Part shown: positions 35,130 through 42,996 of the stretch, piece by piece
Position numbering within the stretch: position 1 is the first letter of the stretch
Layout: each line of letters starts with the position of its first letter
Origin: Natronosalvus amylolyticus
GTDB taxonomy: Archaea; Halobacteriota; Halobacteria; Halobacteriales; Natrialbaceae
Direction: 5' to 3'
DNA length: 64,000 bases
NCBI RefSeq assembly: GCF_024298845.1
Contig: NZ_CP101156.1
Span: forward strand, 124,001 to 188,000
The notes under the pieces: model-generated
What the model saw: the letters and a program-made list of their open reading frames with translations, nothing else
What the model was told of the DNA's origin: nothing
The model's database searches: none
Made by a program: the position numbers and the translations under genes

Positions 35130-35996
35130 TCAGCTTCCATCTTCGAGCGCGTCTCGAGGCGGTGCAGGCTCGTCGAATGCTTCGTCTTCGAGTGGCAGGA
35201 ACGACGGCCGTTCACCGGAACCGATCGAGCGGAGCCGCTGTTCGTACTGTTCGGAACGGAACCGTTCTGAGAGGCGGGCGTTTGCGACGACCAGAAAGAG
35301 CACGAGCCCGACCACGATGAAGACGGCACCGAAGACGCCGAGAATGAGCTGGGCTCGGAGGCCGCCGGTTATCCAGAGAGCAATTGCGGCCAGCCCAATC
35401 AAAATTTGTGAGCCAGCAAGGAGCTGTAACATCCAGTTACCGAGCTCGCTACTCTCCTCCGGCATCGACGCTGGCTCGGGAAGGTGCCAGTTCTCCGGCG
35501 GTTCCGCCACGTCGTAACTGTCCATCGAACACAGCGCAACCGTCGGTTTCACGTCGCGAACGACGGTTCCTCGACCTTCGACGGTTCCGTTCGGGAACAC
35601 GATAGCGTAATCGGTATCCGAGTACGCGACCAGACACCGCGTTCCGTCTACCGTCGCGTACTCGAGGGTGGCGAACACGTCCCGTTCGCTGATCTTCGTC
35701 TTGAGTTCGTTCTCGACGCGCTCGAGCAATTCAGGGCCAGTAATCCACGTCTCAGCATCGAAAGCAACGTCCCACTCTTCGGCCGTCATCTCGGCCATAT
35801 CTCTGGACGTGAAGTTATCGAAGTCGTACTTTTCTTCGACTTGTTTCCGGAGCGCCTCGAGGTCGGCATCCTCGGTGTGTCCTCCTTCGTCGCTGGCCTC
35901 GCCGTCCTGAGATGTCCCGCCGTTCGCCGGCGGGTCACCATCGCTTTCGTCGGCGAGAGCGTGCTCCTCGGCCTCGCTCTCTGAGGCGTCGCTCAT
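35130..35996 (-). CDS. DUF7319-like protein, first gene of the bc operon
   Basis: This 288-aa protein begins with an acidic disordered region (about 1-55). A soluble domain (about 60-185) follows, with FDAETWITGPELLERVE and CLVAYSDTDYAIVFPNG. Two membrane segments (about 195-245) and a charged tail complete it. I recall it as DUF7319. The soluble domain is unlike known redox folds. It may be a regulator or assembly factor of the complex; this is inferred from its fixed place upstream of halocyanin. The start 19 codons further upstream is less likely. Confidence 0.78.
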   Translation of the reverse strand: MSDASESEAEEHALADESDGDPPANGGTSQDGEASDEGGHTEDADLEALRKQVEEKYDFDNFTSRDMAEMTAEEWDVAFDAETWITGPELLERVENELKTKISERDVFATLEYATVDGTRCLVAYSDTDYAIVFPNGTVEGRGTVVRDVKPTVALCSMDSYDVAEPPENWHLPEPASMPEESSELGNWMLQLLAGSQILIGLAAIALWITGGLRAQLILGVFGAVFIVVGLVLFLVVANARLSERFRSEQYEQRLRSIGSGERPSFLPLEDEAFDEPAPPRDALEDGS

Positions 35997-36112
35997 GGGT
36001 TCCCCTTCGTGTCGTGGCATCCTTAGCGTGACGGTTGGCAACGGTTCGTCCACCGAACCGGTTCGGGTATTCGTGTGCGGTGGCGCTGCACGGACGTTCC
36101 GCTTTCGCTTCG

Positions 36113-36118
36113 TTTATT
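36113..36118 (+). promoter_or_regulatory. TATA-like box of the DUF7321-like gene
   Basis: TTTATT is centred about 27 nt before the ATG at 36143, which fits a leaderless transcript. It lies in the divergent region between this gene and the bc operon. Confidence 0.45.
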
Positions 36119-36142
36119 CGTCACGCTTGCTGACTCTCGGGT

Positions 36143-36637
36143 ATGGTCTCGGAGCTGGCTATCGCAACTGCGGCGCTCGTAATGGTGACAGCCAGCTTCC
36201 CGTTCTATCTGTGGGGTGCGTGGATCATGATCGATGCGGACATCGTCACCTGGGGCGTACTCAGCTACCATCTGAAGGTCATCGCCGTCGGACTAACGCT
36301 GAACACGCTTCCGGTTCTGGTCTGGATGATTCCTCGAGCTGCAGATCAGATCGGGGGGCTCGTCGCTGTCCACGCTTTTTTCGGCTTGCAAGCGTACGCG
36401 ATGTTACTCGTTGGATTGACTGGCATCGTGCGCATTCTGCAGGTCAAGCTCGCTCACGACCTCTATGGAAACCCTACGCAGGACGTCGATCTCAACGATC
36501 TGCACGAACACATGGGTGCCTGGCGACGTCGGTTGCGGATCGGCGTGTTCGGTTACGTCTTCTTCTGGTTGCTTGCGTATGCCCTCGGTATCGTTCGGTA
36601 TCTCTTGCGCTATCCAGTCATCGCCGGACTGTCGTGA
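36143..36637 (+). CDS. DUF7321-like membrane protein with conserved-type histidines
   Basis: This 164-aa protein has four membrane segments (about 5-30, 42-62, 75-98, 130-155). Histidines lie in or near them: SYHLK (about 43), VAVHAFFG (about 77) and LHEHMGAWRRR (about 118). The DUF420/cytochrome b561-like layout suggests a possible heme or metal site, but I cannot show it. I recall it as DUF7321. It is divergent from the bc operon and precedes pyruvate kinase by 40 nt. Confidence 0.75.
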   Translation: MVSELAIATAALVMVTASFPFYLWGAWIMIDADIVTWGVLSYHLKVIAVGLTLNTLPVLVWMIPRAADQIGGLVAVHAFFGLQAYAMLLVGLTGIVRILQVKLAHDLYGNPTQDVDLNDLHEHMGAWRRRLRIGVFGYVFFWLLAYALGIVRYLLRYPVIAGLS

Positions 36638-36677
36638 CGACAGTACCTTTTTGCGTACCCCTCTGCAACGGGCGCTT

Positions 36678-38435
36678 ATGAGAAACGCTAAAATCGTCTG
36701 TACACTCGGTCCGGCGACGAATAGCCGTTCAGCGATCCGTAATCTTTCTGCAGCTGGAATGGCTGTTGCACGGCTGAACGCGAGCCACGGCACGCTCGAG
36801 GATCGGGCCGAACTGATCGATCGCGTTCGGTCAGTGGACGAAAAGACATCGAGCCCAGTCGCGGTCATGCTCGACACCCAGGGGCCTGAGATTCGAACGG
36901 CGCCACTTTCCGATGGGGAAACGGTCACGCTCGAGACGGGGTCAGAGATTACATTTCTCGAGGGGGATGACGTTTCTTCGGACAGGGTTGGGCTGTCGGT
37001 CTCGATCCAGTCGGTCGAGCCGGGGGACCGAATTCTCCTCGATGACGGCCTCATCGAAACCACCGTGCGCGAGGTCTACGGAGACGAAATCACGGCGTTC
37101 GTCGAAACCGGTGGCGAACTCGGCGGTCGGAAAGGTGTCAACCTCCCCGGTGTCGATCTGGACCTCAACGTCGTTACCGAGAAAGACAGGCAGGACCTCA
37201 AACTGGCTGCCCAAAAGGAGGTCGACTTCGTCGCTGCGAGTTTCGTCAGGGATGCCGAAGACGTCTACGAAGTCAGCGAGACGCTCGAGGAGTTCGGCGC
37301 GGACATTCCAATCATTTCGAAGATCGAACGCGCGGGGGCAGTGGACAACCTCGAGGAGATCATCGATGCCTCCTACGGTGTGATGGTCGCCCGCGGCGAT
37401 CTCGGCGTCGAGTGTCCGATGGAAGACGTACCGATGATTCAAAAGCGGATTATTCGACGGGCGAAAAACGCCGGCTCACCGGTGATCACGGCCACGGAGA
37501 TGCTCGACTCGATGGTCCATTCTCGGCGGCCAACTCGCGCTGAAGCGTCTGACGTGGCAAACGCCGTCCTCGATGGCACCGATGCGGTCATGCTCTCGGC
37601 CGAGACGGCCGTCGGCGACCACCCAACGGCCGTCGTCGAGGCGATGGACAGCATCATCACACAGGTGGAAGGGTCAGAAGAGTACCACGAACTCCTCGAG
37701 CAACGGGTCCCGGCGGCGGGCGATGCACGGACGGACGCCCTCGCGCGCTCGGCTCGGTATCTCGCTCGAGACATCGGCGCGGATGCGATCGTTGCGGCGA
37801 CCGAATCCGGTTACACCGCGCGCAAAGTGGCCACCTATCGGCCAGGGGTCCCGATCGTCGCCTCGACACAGAGTCACGATGTCAGGCGCCGACTTGCCCT
37901 GTCGTGGGGTGTTTCGCCCGTGTACGCACGGGTCTCTGATCAAGGTGCCGACGCCGTCGTTTCCAAAGCGGTCCAGTCTGCCCTCGAAGAGGGAATCGCA
38001 CAGAGCGGGGACACCGTCGTCGTCCTCTGTGGGATGATGACCGAACTCGAGGGGGCCAAAACCACGAACATGATGAAAGTCCACGTCGCTGCGGAGGCGC
38101 TGGAGACGGGTCGGGTCGTCGTCGATGGGCGAGCAACCGGACCGATCGCACGGCTCACCGATGGCGATCTCTCGGAACTTCCGGACGGTGCTATTCTGGC
38201 GCTTGGACCGGATTTCGACGCCGAATTCGACGGTGAACTCGAGCGGATCGGCGGCATTATCGATGCTCGCCCCGGTATGACCGGTTATCCGGCGCTGATC
38301 GCTCGAGAGATCGGCGTTCCAATGGTTTCCGATGCTGACCTGACCGGACTGGAAGACGGCCGGACGGTTACCATCGATGGCGAACGCGGTGTCGTCTACG
38401 ATGGTGACGTGCGCGGAAAGCGAACCCGAGACTGA
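36678..38435 (+). CDS. pyk: Pyruvate kinase with C-terminal PEP-mobile-like domain
   Basis: This 585-aa enzyme converts PEP and ADP to pyruvate and ATP. It starts MRNAKIVCTLGPATNS and has the catalytic ISKIERAGAVDNLEEI (Lys in SKIE), GDLGVECPMEDVPMIQK, and ATEMLDSMVHSRRPTRAEASDVANAVLDGTDA. A PK C-terminal domain spans about 340-465. About 480-585 is an extra domain like the phosphohistidine domain of PEP synthase. Its active His is missing (MTGYPALIAREIG where T-S-H-A-A is expected), so it is probably regulatory or structural. A T-rich box about 30 nt upstream suggests a leaderless mRNA. Confidence 0.95.
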   Translation: MRNAKIVCTLGPATNSRSAIRNLSAAGMAVARLNASHGTLEDRAELIDRVRSVDEKTSSPVAVMLDTQGPEIRTAPLSDGETVTLETGSEITFLEGDDVSSDRVGLSVSIQSVEPGDRILLDDGLIETTVREVYGDEITAFVETGGELGGRKGVNLPGVDLDLNVVTEKDRQDLKLAAQKEVDFVAASFVRDAEDVYEVSETLEEFGADIPIISKIERAGAVDNLEEIIDASYGVMVARGDLGVECPMEDVPMIQKRIIRRAKNAGSPVITATEMLDSMVHSRRPTRAEASDVANAVLDGTDAVMLSAETAVGDHPTAVVEAMDSIITQVEGSEEYHELLEQRVPAAGDARTDALARSARYLARDIGADAIVAATESGYTARKVATYRPGVPIVASTQSHDVRRRLALSWGVSPVYARVSDQGADAVVSKAVQSALEEGIAQSGDTVVVLCGMMTELEGAKTTNMMKVHVAAEALETGRVVVDGRATGPIARLTDGDLSELPDGAILALGPDFDAEFDGELERIGGIIDARPGMTGYPALIAREIGVPMVSDADLTGLEDGRTVTIDGERGVVYDGDVRGKRTRD

Positions 38436-38490
38436 TACGGAGTTATCTACCGGTCAACCACGGACCGGGGTGATTGCTGAACAGAAAGAG

Positions 38491-38550
38491 ACTGCAACTC
38501 TCTATAGGCGATACAGGACGAGAACCCCGATCCTTGCGGTCGGGGTTGTT
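38491..38550 (+). other. Hairpin segment resembling a tnpB-element 3' end
   Basis: ACTGCAACTCTCTATAGG, a short spacer, then the hairpin AACCCCGA (38523-38530)/TCGGGGTT (38540-38547) with a 9-nt loop, and TGTTGAC directly after. The order and wording resemble the right ends or omegaRNA scaffolds of haloarchaeal IS200/IS605 (IS1341-type) elements as I remember them. No tnpA or tnpB is nearby. It lies just after pyk. Confidence 0.4.
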
Positions 38551-38635
38551 GACGAGCTATCTTTTCGTGAAAGAGTTGACCGGATACGATTGCCGGACCA
38601 GCGGACTTTTGCCGCCAGCCCGATACTGTTCAGCC

Positions 38636-38989
38636 ATGAGTGACGATGGGGCCGGCGAGACACCTGCTGACGGCTCGAACGGGGACTCCGGGGTAGGGGG
38701 AGGGAACGAGAGCCGTACTCACGAGCGAGGCCAGCAGGTTGATCGGACCACCGAACCTGTCGAACCGGACCGCATTCCGGTTGCGACAGCTGATGAGCGA
38801 AATCGATATACTGAATCGGCACAATCTGCGGCCGAAACCGGTACTGCGTCCGAGGAGTTCGGTCCAGAGCCAAGCGATCGGATTATCGAACCCGAATCGC
38901 CCTCGCTCGAAAACGCGATTTTCGTCCTTCTCGGCGCCGTTTTGATGATCCTAATCATGTTTCGGCTCCAATCTGTCGTCGGCTTCTGA
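38636..38989 (+). CDS. DUF7312-like tail-anchored small protein
   Basis: This 117-aa protein is disordered and acidic for about 90 residues and ends with a single membrane helix (about 94-112, FVLLGAVLMILIMF). I recall a DUF7312 domain at the C-terminus. The cytoplasmic acidic arm and tail anchor suggest a membrane adaptor; nothing more is visible. It belongs to the set of small membrane proteins clustered around the bc locus. The frame is open upstream but overlaps the hairpin segment, so the ATG at 38636 is used. Confidence 0.7.
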   Translation: MSDDGAGETPADGSNGDSGVGGGNESRTHERGQQVDRTTEPVEPDRIPVATADERNRYTESAQSAAETGTASEEFGPEPSDRIIEPESPSLENAIFVLLGAVLMILIMFRLQSVVGF

Positions 38990-39029
38990 CCGGTAAACCT
39001 TTAATCGGGCTGAGACCCAACCTCAATAC

Positions 39030-39629
39030 ATGCTCGAACTCCTCGTCGATAATCTTCCGGTAGTGTTGCTGGCTGCCGGACTGGTGCTGATGGTGCTCGA
39101 GGCCCTCTCTCCAGGTGCACATCTCATCGTCATCGGTGTCGCGTTAGTCGGTGCTGGCCTCGTCGGTGTCTTGCTCCCAATCGCCCTGAGCCCCTTCGTT
39201 CTCGCGGCGATCACGCTGGTGATCGGTATCGCTGCGGCGTACGTCTATCACGAGTTCGATTTCTACGGCGGGAAAGGGACCGCACAGACCAAAGATTCCG
39301 ACTCGCTGTCCGGAACGACGGGCTACGTGGCCAAGACCGTCACCAGCCGTGGTGGCGAAGTCAAACTCAATCAGGGCGGGTTCGCCCCCTATTACAGTGC
39401 TCGTGCGTACGAAGGAACTATCGAGGAAGGTGAAGAAATCATCGTCCTCGACCCGGGTGGCGGCAACGTCCTGACTGTCGAATCCCTCGATGCAATCGAA
39501 AGTGACGGCATCGACCGGGAGCTCGCACGCGAAGCCGCCGCGAATGAAGAGGATGTCGCGAGTGAAAATACTACCACCTCCGCCGAGAACGAGACGGCTG
39601 AACCTGAGACGGAAACCGATAAATCCTGA
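39030..39629 (+). CDS. NfeD-like membrane protein
   Basis: This 199-aa protein has four hydrophobic segments (about 8-75), then a soluble OB-fold NfeD domain (about 90-150: TGYVAKTVTSRGGEVKLNQGG, EGTIEEGEEIIVLD) and an acidic tail. NfeD proteins pair with SPFH/stomatin proteins in membrane microdomains; the partner gene follows after 72 nt. This is the short form without the N-terminal ClpP-like protease domain. TTTAATC about 28 nt before the ATG is a fitting promoter. Confidence 0.9.
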   Translation: MLELLVDNLPVVLLAAGLVLMVLEALSPGAHLIVIGVALVGAGLVGVLLPIALSPFVLAAITLVIGIAAAYVYHEFDFYGGKGTAQTKDSDSLSGTTGYVAKTVTSRGGEVKLNQGGFAPYYSARAYEGTIEEGEEIIVLDPGGGNVLTVESLDAIESDGIDRELAREAAANEEDVASENTTTSAENETAEPETETDKS

Positions 39630-39672
39630 TGACCGACAGTGTCAGGAATATGTTGATAAAATAAGGGAACCC

Positions 39673-39679
39673 TTTTTAC
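39673..39679 (+). promoter_or_regulatory. TATA-like box of SPFH paralogue B
   Basis: TTTTTAC is centred about 26 nt before the ATG at 39702. The SPFH gene can thus be transcribed separately from nfeD, probably leaderless. Confidence 0.45.
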
Positions 39680-39701
39680 TCCACCGCCGTAAGGCTCTCT
39701 C

Positions 39702-40865
39702 ATGGTTCCGGAGCTGATACTCACACAAGCGGCAACGTTCGGGCTCTTTCTCGGAGCTCTCGTACTCGTCGTCGTGCTCGCGGCCCTCCTCAGTGCCATC
39801 GAGATCGTCAATGCGTACGAAAAGCGGGCACTGACGGTCTTCGGTGAATATCGGAAGCTCCTCGAGCCCGGTATCAACATCGTCCCGCCGTTCGTCTCGA
39901 AGACGTACGCGTTCGATATGCGTACCCAGACGCTCGACGTCCCTCGCCAGGAAGCGATCACGCGAGACAACTCGCCAGTGACCGCCGACGCCGTCGTCTA
40001 CATCAAAGTGATGGATGCGAAAAAGGCGTTCCTCGAGGTCGAGGAGTACCGAACAGCGGTCTCGAACCTCGCTCAGACGACCCTTCGTGCTGTACTGGGT
40101 GACATGGAACTCGACGACACGCTGAACAAGCGTCAAGAAATCAACGCGCGCATCCGCACGGAACTCGACGAACCCACCGACGAGTGGGGTATTCGTGTCG
40201 AGAGCGTCGAGGTCCGGGAGGTCAACCCATCCAAAGACGTCCAGCGCGCGATGGAGCAACAGACCTCCGCCGAGCGAAAACGCCGTGCCATGATTCTCGA
40301 GGCACAGGGTGAACGCCGCAGTGCCGTCGAGAAGGCAGAAGGTGACAAACAGAGCCAGATCATCCGTGCACAGGGTGAAAAACAGAGCCAGATCCTGGAG
40401 GCCCAGGGTGACTCCATTTCGACAGTCCTGCGTGCTCGGTCGGCCGAATCGATGGGCGAGCGCGCCATCATCGACCAGGGCATGCAGACGCTCTCGGAGA
40501 TTGGCCAGAGCGAATCGACCACGTTCGTTCTCCCACAGGAACTGTCCTCGATGATCGGTCGCTACGGCAAACACCTCTCGGGGAGCGACGTCAAAGACGG
40601 CGAAGCGACCCTCGAGAGTCTCGAGTTCGACGACGAAACTCGAGAACTCATCGGGCTGGACGACATCAGCGAGATCATCGGCGAAATCGACGAGGAAGCC
40701 GAGATGGACCTCGAAGCGATGGAGCAACAGGCCCAGGCCATCAAAGAAGGCAAAGACACCACCAGCATATCGAATTCGGACGACGTCATCGAAGAGATGG
40801 GCCAGGACTTCGATGGCGGCTCCGGCGACGGGCAGGTGACGACTGGCGACGATACGAAGAACTGA
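39702..40865 (+). CDS. SPFH/stomatin-like membrane protein (paralogue B)
   Basis: This 387-aa protein is a close paralogue of the protein at 25075-26178. It shares the SPFH core (VNAYEKRALTVFGEYRKLLE, TRDNSPVTADAVVYIKVMDA), the coiled coil with repeated AQGEKQSQ units, and LPQELSSMIGRYGKHLSG. The N-terminal helix (about 12-35) and the C-terminal tail differ between the two. Paired with NfeD, it likely forms a membrane scaffold. Parts of the coiled coil are identical to paralogue A at the DNA level, including synonymous sites. Confidence 0.93.
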   Translation: MVPELILTQAATFGLFLGALVLVVVLAALLSAIEIVNAYEKRALTVFGEYRKLLEPGINIVPPFVSKTYAFDMRTQTLDVPRQEAITRDNSPVTADAVVYIKVMDAKKAFLEVEEYRTAVSNLAQTTLRAVLGDMELDDTLNKRQEINARIRTELDEPTDEWGIRVESVEVREVNPSKDVQRAMEQQTSAERKRRAMILEAQGERRSAVEKAEGDKQSQIIRAQGEKQSQILEAQGDSISTVLRARSAESMGERAIIDQGMQTLSEIGQSESTTFVLPQELSSMIGRYGKHLSGSDVKDGEATLESLEFDDETRELIGLDDISEIIGEIDEEAEMDLEAMEQQAQAIKEGKDTTSISNSDDVIEEMGQDFDGGSGDGQVTTGDDTKN

Positions 40866-41170
40866 GGGGTTCGCCCCGCCTGCACGGGTGAATCGACCCC
40901 ATCTGTTCGGCTCAGACGTCGACTCGTGACTGCGTACTGAACGACTCGTCCGCGATTTTTGTCTCGTTTCGCCACCCTCGTGTGCGTAGTTGGCGTCCCT
41001 CGTCTTACTGTGAGTCTCGTTGCTCGAGGGAGCGACTCGGTATAGCCGATTAACTGCGGACGGTGGGAGCCGTTCCCCAACGCTTACACACTCGTGAGTT
41101 TCCGCTCGCAGTGTACGAACTGGAGCGAAACGCGTTTTACCCCCGGACTCTTTTATCTCGTAGGAACAGC
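40866..41170 (+). other. 305-nt gap with a short hairpin after the SPFH stop
   Basis: GGGG-TTCG-CCCC directly follows the SPFH stop codon; the UUCG-type tetraloop makes a stable small hairpin that may mark the 3' end. The rest has no gene. CTTTTATC at about 41148 is a likely TATA box for the next gene with leaderless spacing. Confidence 0.4.
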
Positions 41171-41788
41171 ATGACAGGCTCCGAGGAAGTAGACGAGACG
41201 AAGCGAGCGACCTTACGACGGTTTGCGGCCGTCGGTGCAGCGTCGCCACTGGCTCGTTTTTCGGAGTCTGCACAGGCTGATACGGGTGAAAGCGATGCTC
41301 GAGACGCAATCGCTGGGTACCTGTCGACGACTCCCGGTGCCCACTTTTCGAAAATCCGTGACGATCTTCGTCTGGGCACGGGGGAAACCCAACACCACCT
41401 TCGTCGACTCGAGGAACTCGACGTCGTTGAATCGTACAGCGATGGCGATTACAAGCGGTTCGTCCCGGCGGACCGATTCGATTCGTTCGAGAAAAACGCC
41501 CTCGGGTATCTCCGTCGGAGTACCCCACGCGGAATGCTCGTCGAACTGCTTCGGAACCCGTCTTCGAGCGCCTCAGACCTGGCGAGCGTACTCGAGGTAT
41601 CGGCCCCGACCGTGAGTAAGTACGCCGGACAACTCGAGGACGCCGGTCTCCTCTCGAGAACGGATGGCTATGCCGTCGAACGGCCCGAAACGGTGTTGTT
41701 GTTGCTCGTTCGCTATGCCGATTCGTTCGACGAACGAACGGCATCGCTGGCTCGAGAGGCGGACAAACTCATCAGTTATCACGGATAG
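41171..41788 (+). CDS. Double winged-helix regulator with a Tat-like N-terminus
   Basis: This 205-aa protein has two winged-helix units. The first is about 40-95 (IAGYLSTTPGAHFSKIRDDL, ETQHHLRRLEELDVVE) and the second about 115-170 (GMLVELLRNPSSSASDLASVL, SAPTVSKYAGQLEDAGLL). The start, ATLRRFAAVGAASPLARF, looks like a twin-arginine leader, odd for a DNA-binding protein. It may instead be a membrane-associating or vestigial segment. Likely a transcription regulator of unknown target. The ATG at 41171 is supported by promoter spacing. Confidence 0.75.
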   Translation: MTGSEEVDETKRATLRRFAAVGAASPLARFSESAQADTGESDARDAIAGYLSTTPGAHFSKIRDDLRLGTGETQHHLRRLEELDVVESYSDGDYKRFVPADRFDSFEKNALGYLRRSTPRGMLVELLRNPSSSASDLASVLEVSAPTVSKYAGQLEDAGLLSRTDGYAVERPETVLLLLVRYADSFDERTASLAREADKLISYHG

Positions 41789-41890
41789 CACTCGAAGAGT
41801 TTTTGTTTGCCTACTCACGGAGCGTAGTCGCAGAGCTTTGACGAGGAAGCCCACGAGTTTCAGTCGCGGGTCGATAGCAAAAACCCGTTA

Positions 41891-42124
41891 TCAGACGACG
41901 ACCTTCCAGGTGGTGCTCGAGGAGTAGCCCCACTTTTCGATCTCGATATCGTACTCTGCGTGCTGGAGGGCGGTGATATTCGCGCCGACTTCTTTGGCCG
42001 TCATTCCGAGTTCCTCACCGATGAGACGGGATTTGAAGTAGGTCTTGGTCACGGCGTTTTCACGAAGATAGCTGAGGATCTGGCGTTGCTTCGTCGTGAG
42101 GTCAGGTGCCGTTGCAGTACTCAT
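41891..42124 (-). CDS. DUF7123-like small winged-helix protein (paralogue 2)
   Basis: This 77-aa paralogue of the protein at 3989-4213 reads QRQILSYLRENAVTKTYFKS, LIGEELGMTAKEVGANI, and ends IEKWGYSSSTTWKVVV. The compact winged-helix pattern suggests DNA binding. Direct repeats about 35-50 and 115-130 nt before its start could be its operator. The in-frame upstream extension covers those repeats and is not protein-like, so the ATG at 42124 is used. Confidence 0.75.
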   Translation of the reverse strand: MSTATAPDLTTKQRQILSYLRENAVTKTYFKSRLIGEELGMTAKEVGANITALQHAEYDIEIEKWGYSSSTTWKVVV

Positions 42125-42158
42125 ACCTGTTCCATCGAGAGACGCCGACTTAGGGGGT

Positions 42159-42255
42159 TTGGTACAGGCGGTTAACCCTCCGACTGCTATCGGTTTTGTC
42201 GGTCGAAGGCCACCGGTCGGGGATACCCGAGGGAGAGGTTGGTACAGCTGGTTAA
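42159..42255. promoter_or_regulatory. Pair of direct repeats upstream of the DUF7123-like gene
   Basis: TTGGTACAGGCGGTTAA (42159-42175) and TTGGTACAGCTGGTTAA (42239-42255) differ at two positions and lie 80 nt apart. The first overlaps the expected promoter of the leftward gene starting at 42124. This looks like a regulator-binding site pair; the regulator is unknown. A small hairpin ACAGGC/GCCTGT (42355-42368) lies further up in the same 304-nt gap, which otherwise holds nothing. Confidence 0.45.
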
Positions 42256-42428
42256 TTCGATGCTGCTGGCGACTTTCATCCATCCATGACGGTTGTGGGG
42301 AACGGGTCGTTCGAGGTAATCTGCTGTTTCTTCGACTAACAGGTTATTACCGTCACAGGCTCGCCTGTAACATTTACTCGTGCTTTCCCAGAACGTCGGC
42401 ACTCACCGAGTAGCGGTTCAGAGTGCGT

Positions 42429-42941
42429 CTACCGGTCGTACTCGTTCGTCACGAACGGGCCAAATGCACAGGCGACTGCCCCTGCAAGCGCCTCTTCACG
42501 GTCGATTAATCCATCAGTAAACGCGCCAGCGGCACCGCCGGCGCGGGCAATGTCGTCAGTTCCTAGCAGATCGTCTACCACCGGACCGAGCTCCCGTCCC
42601 GCCTCGAGATGGGCGCTTACGACCTCCGGGAGTCGAAGTGAGGGGCCCGACCCACAGCCGATCCGTTCGCCATCAGTGATTGCAGCCCACATGATCAGAT
42701 ACAGCTCACCGTCGAAGCGTGCAACGCCACCCTCGAGGCCGACGCCGTAGTCCCCTTTCTCAGCTGCAAACGCTCGTTTTGCCCGGGTTTTGGCCCCGGA
42801 TATCGTCTCTTCGACAGTGCTCGGCTGTTCGCTCACCCCCGAATCAACTGCCACGGACCTGATAGTCGGCTGGTATCGGTCGAGAGCGGTTTCGACGGCG
42901 GCAGCTTTGACGGGATTTTGGCTCCCGACGACGAATTTCAT
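42429..42941 (-). CDS. Non-canonical purine NTP phosphatase (YjjX/DUF84 family)
   Basis: This 170-aa protein matches inosine/xanthosine triphosphatase: start KFVVGSQNPVKAAAVETAL, VDSGVSEQPSTVEETISGAKTRAKRAF, GVGLEGGVA, and the end GVDALTDG-like AGAFTDGLIDREEALAGAVACAFGPF. It removes deaminated purine nucleotides (ITP, XTP) from the pool. The family is of normal length (about 170-180). The ATG at 42941 begins the conserved strand; nine more codons upstream are in frame. Confidence 0.9.
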   Translation of the reverse strand: MKFVVGSQNPVKAAAVETALDRYQPTIRSVAVDSGVSEQPSTVEETISGAKTRAKRAFAAEKGDYGVGLEGGVARFDGELYLIMWAAITDGERIGCGSGPSLRLPEVVSAHLEAGRELGPVVDDLLGTDDIARAGGAAGAFTDGLIDREEALAGAVACAFGPFVTNEYDR

Positions 42942-42996
42942 ACCTTGTGGTGCTGGGTAGATACACATATATTCGATGTATTGGCTCGGCCCTCCC

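Noticed and set aside
39642-41744. A 700-codon minus-strand frame covering the SPFH gene and the gap after it
   Set aside because: Repetitive antisense translation of the SPFH gene; no domain, and the true gene is well supported on the plus strand.
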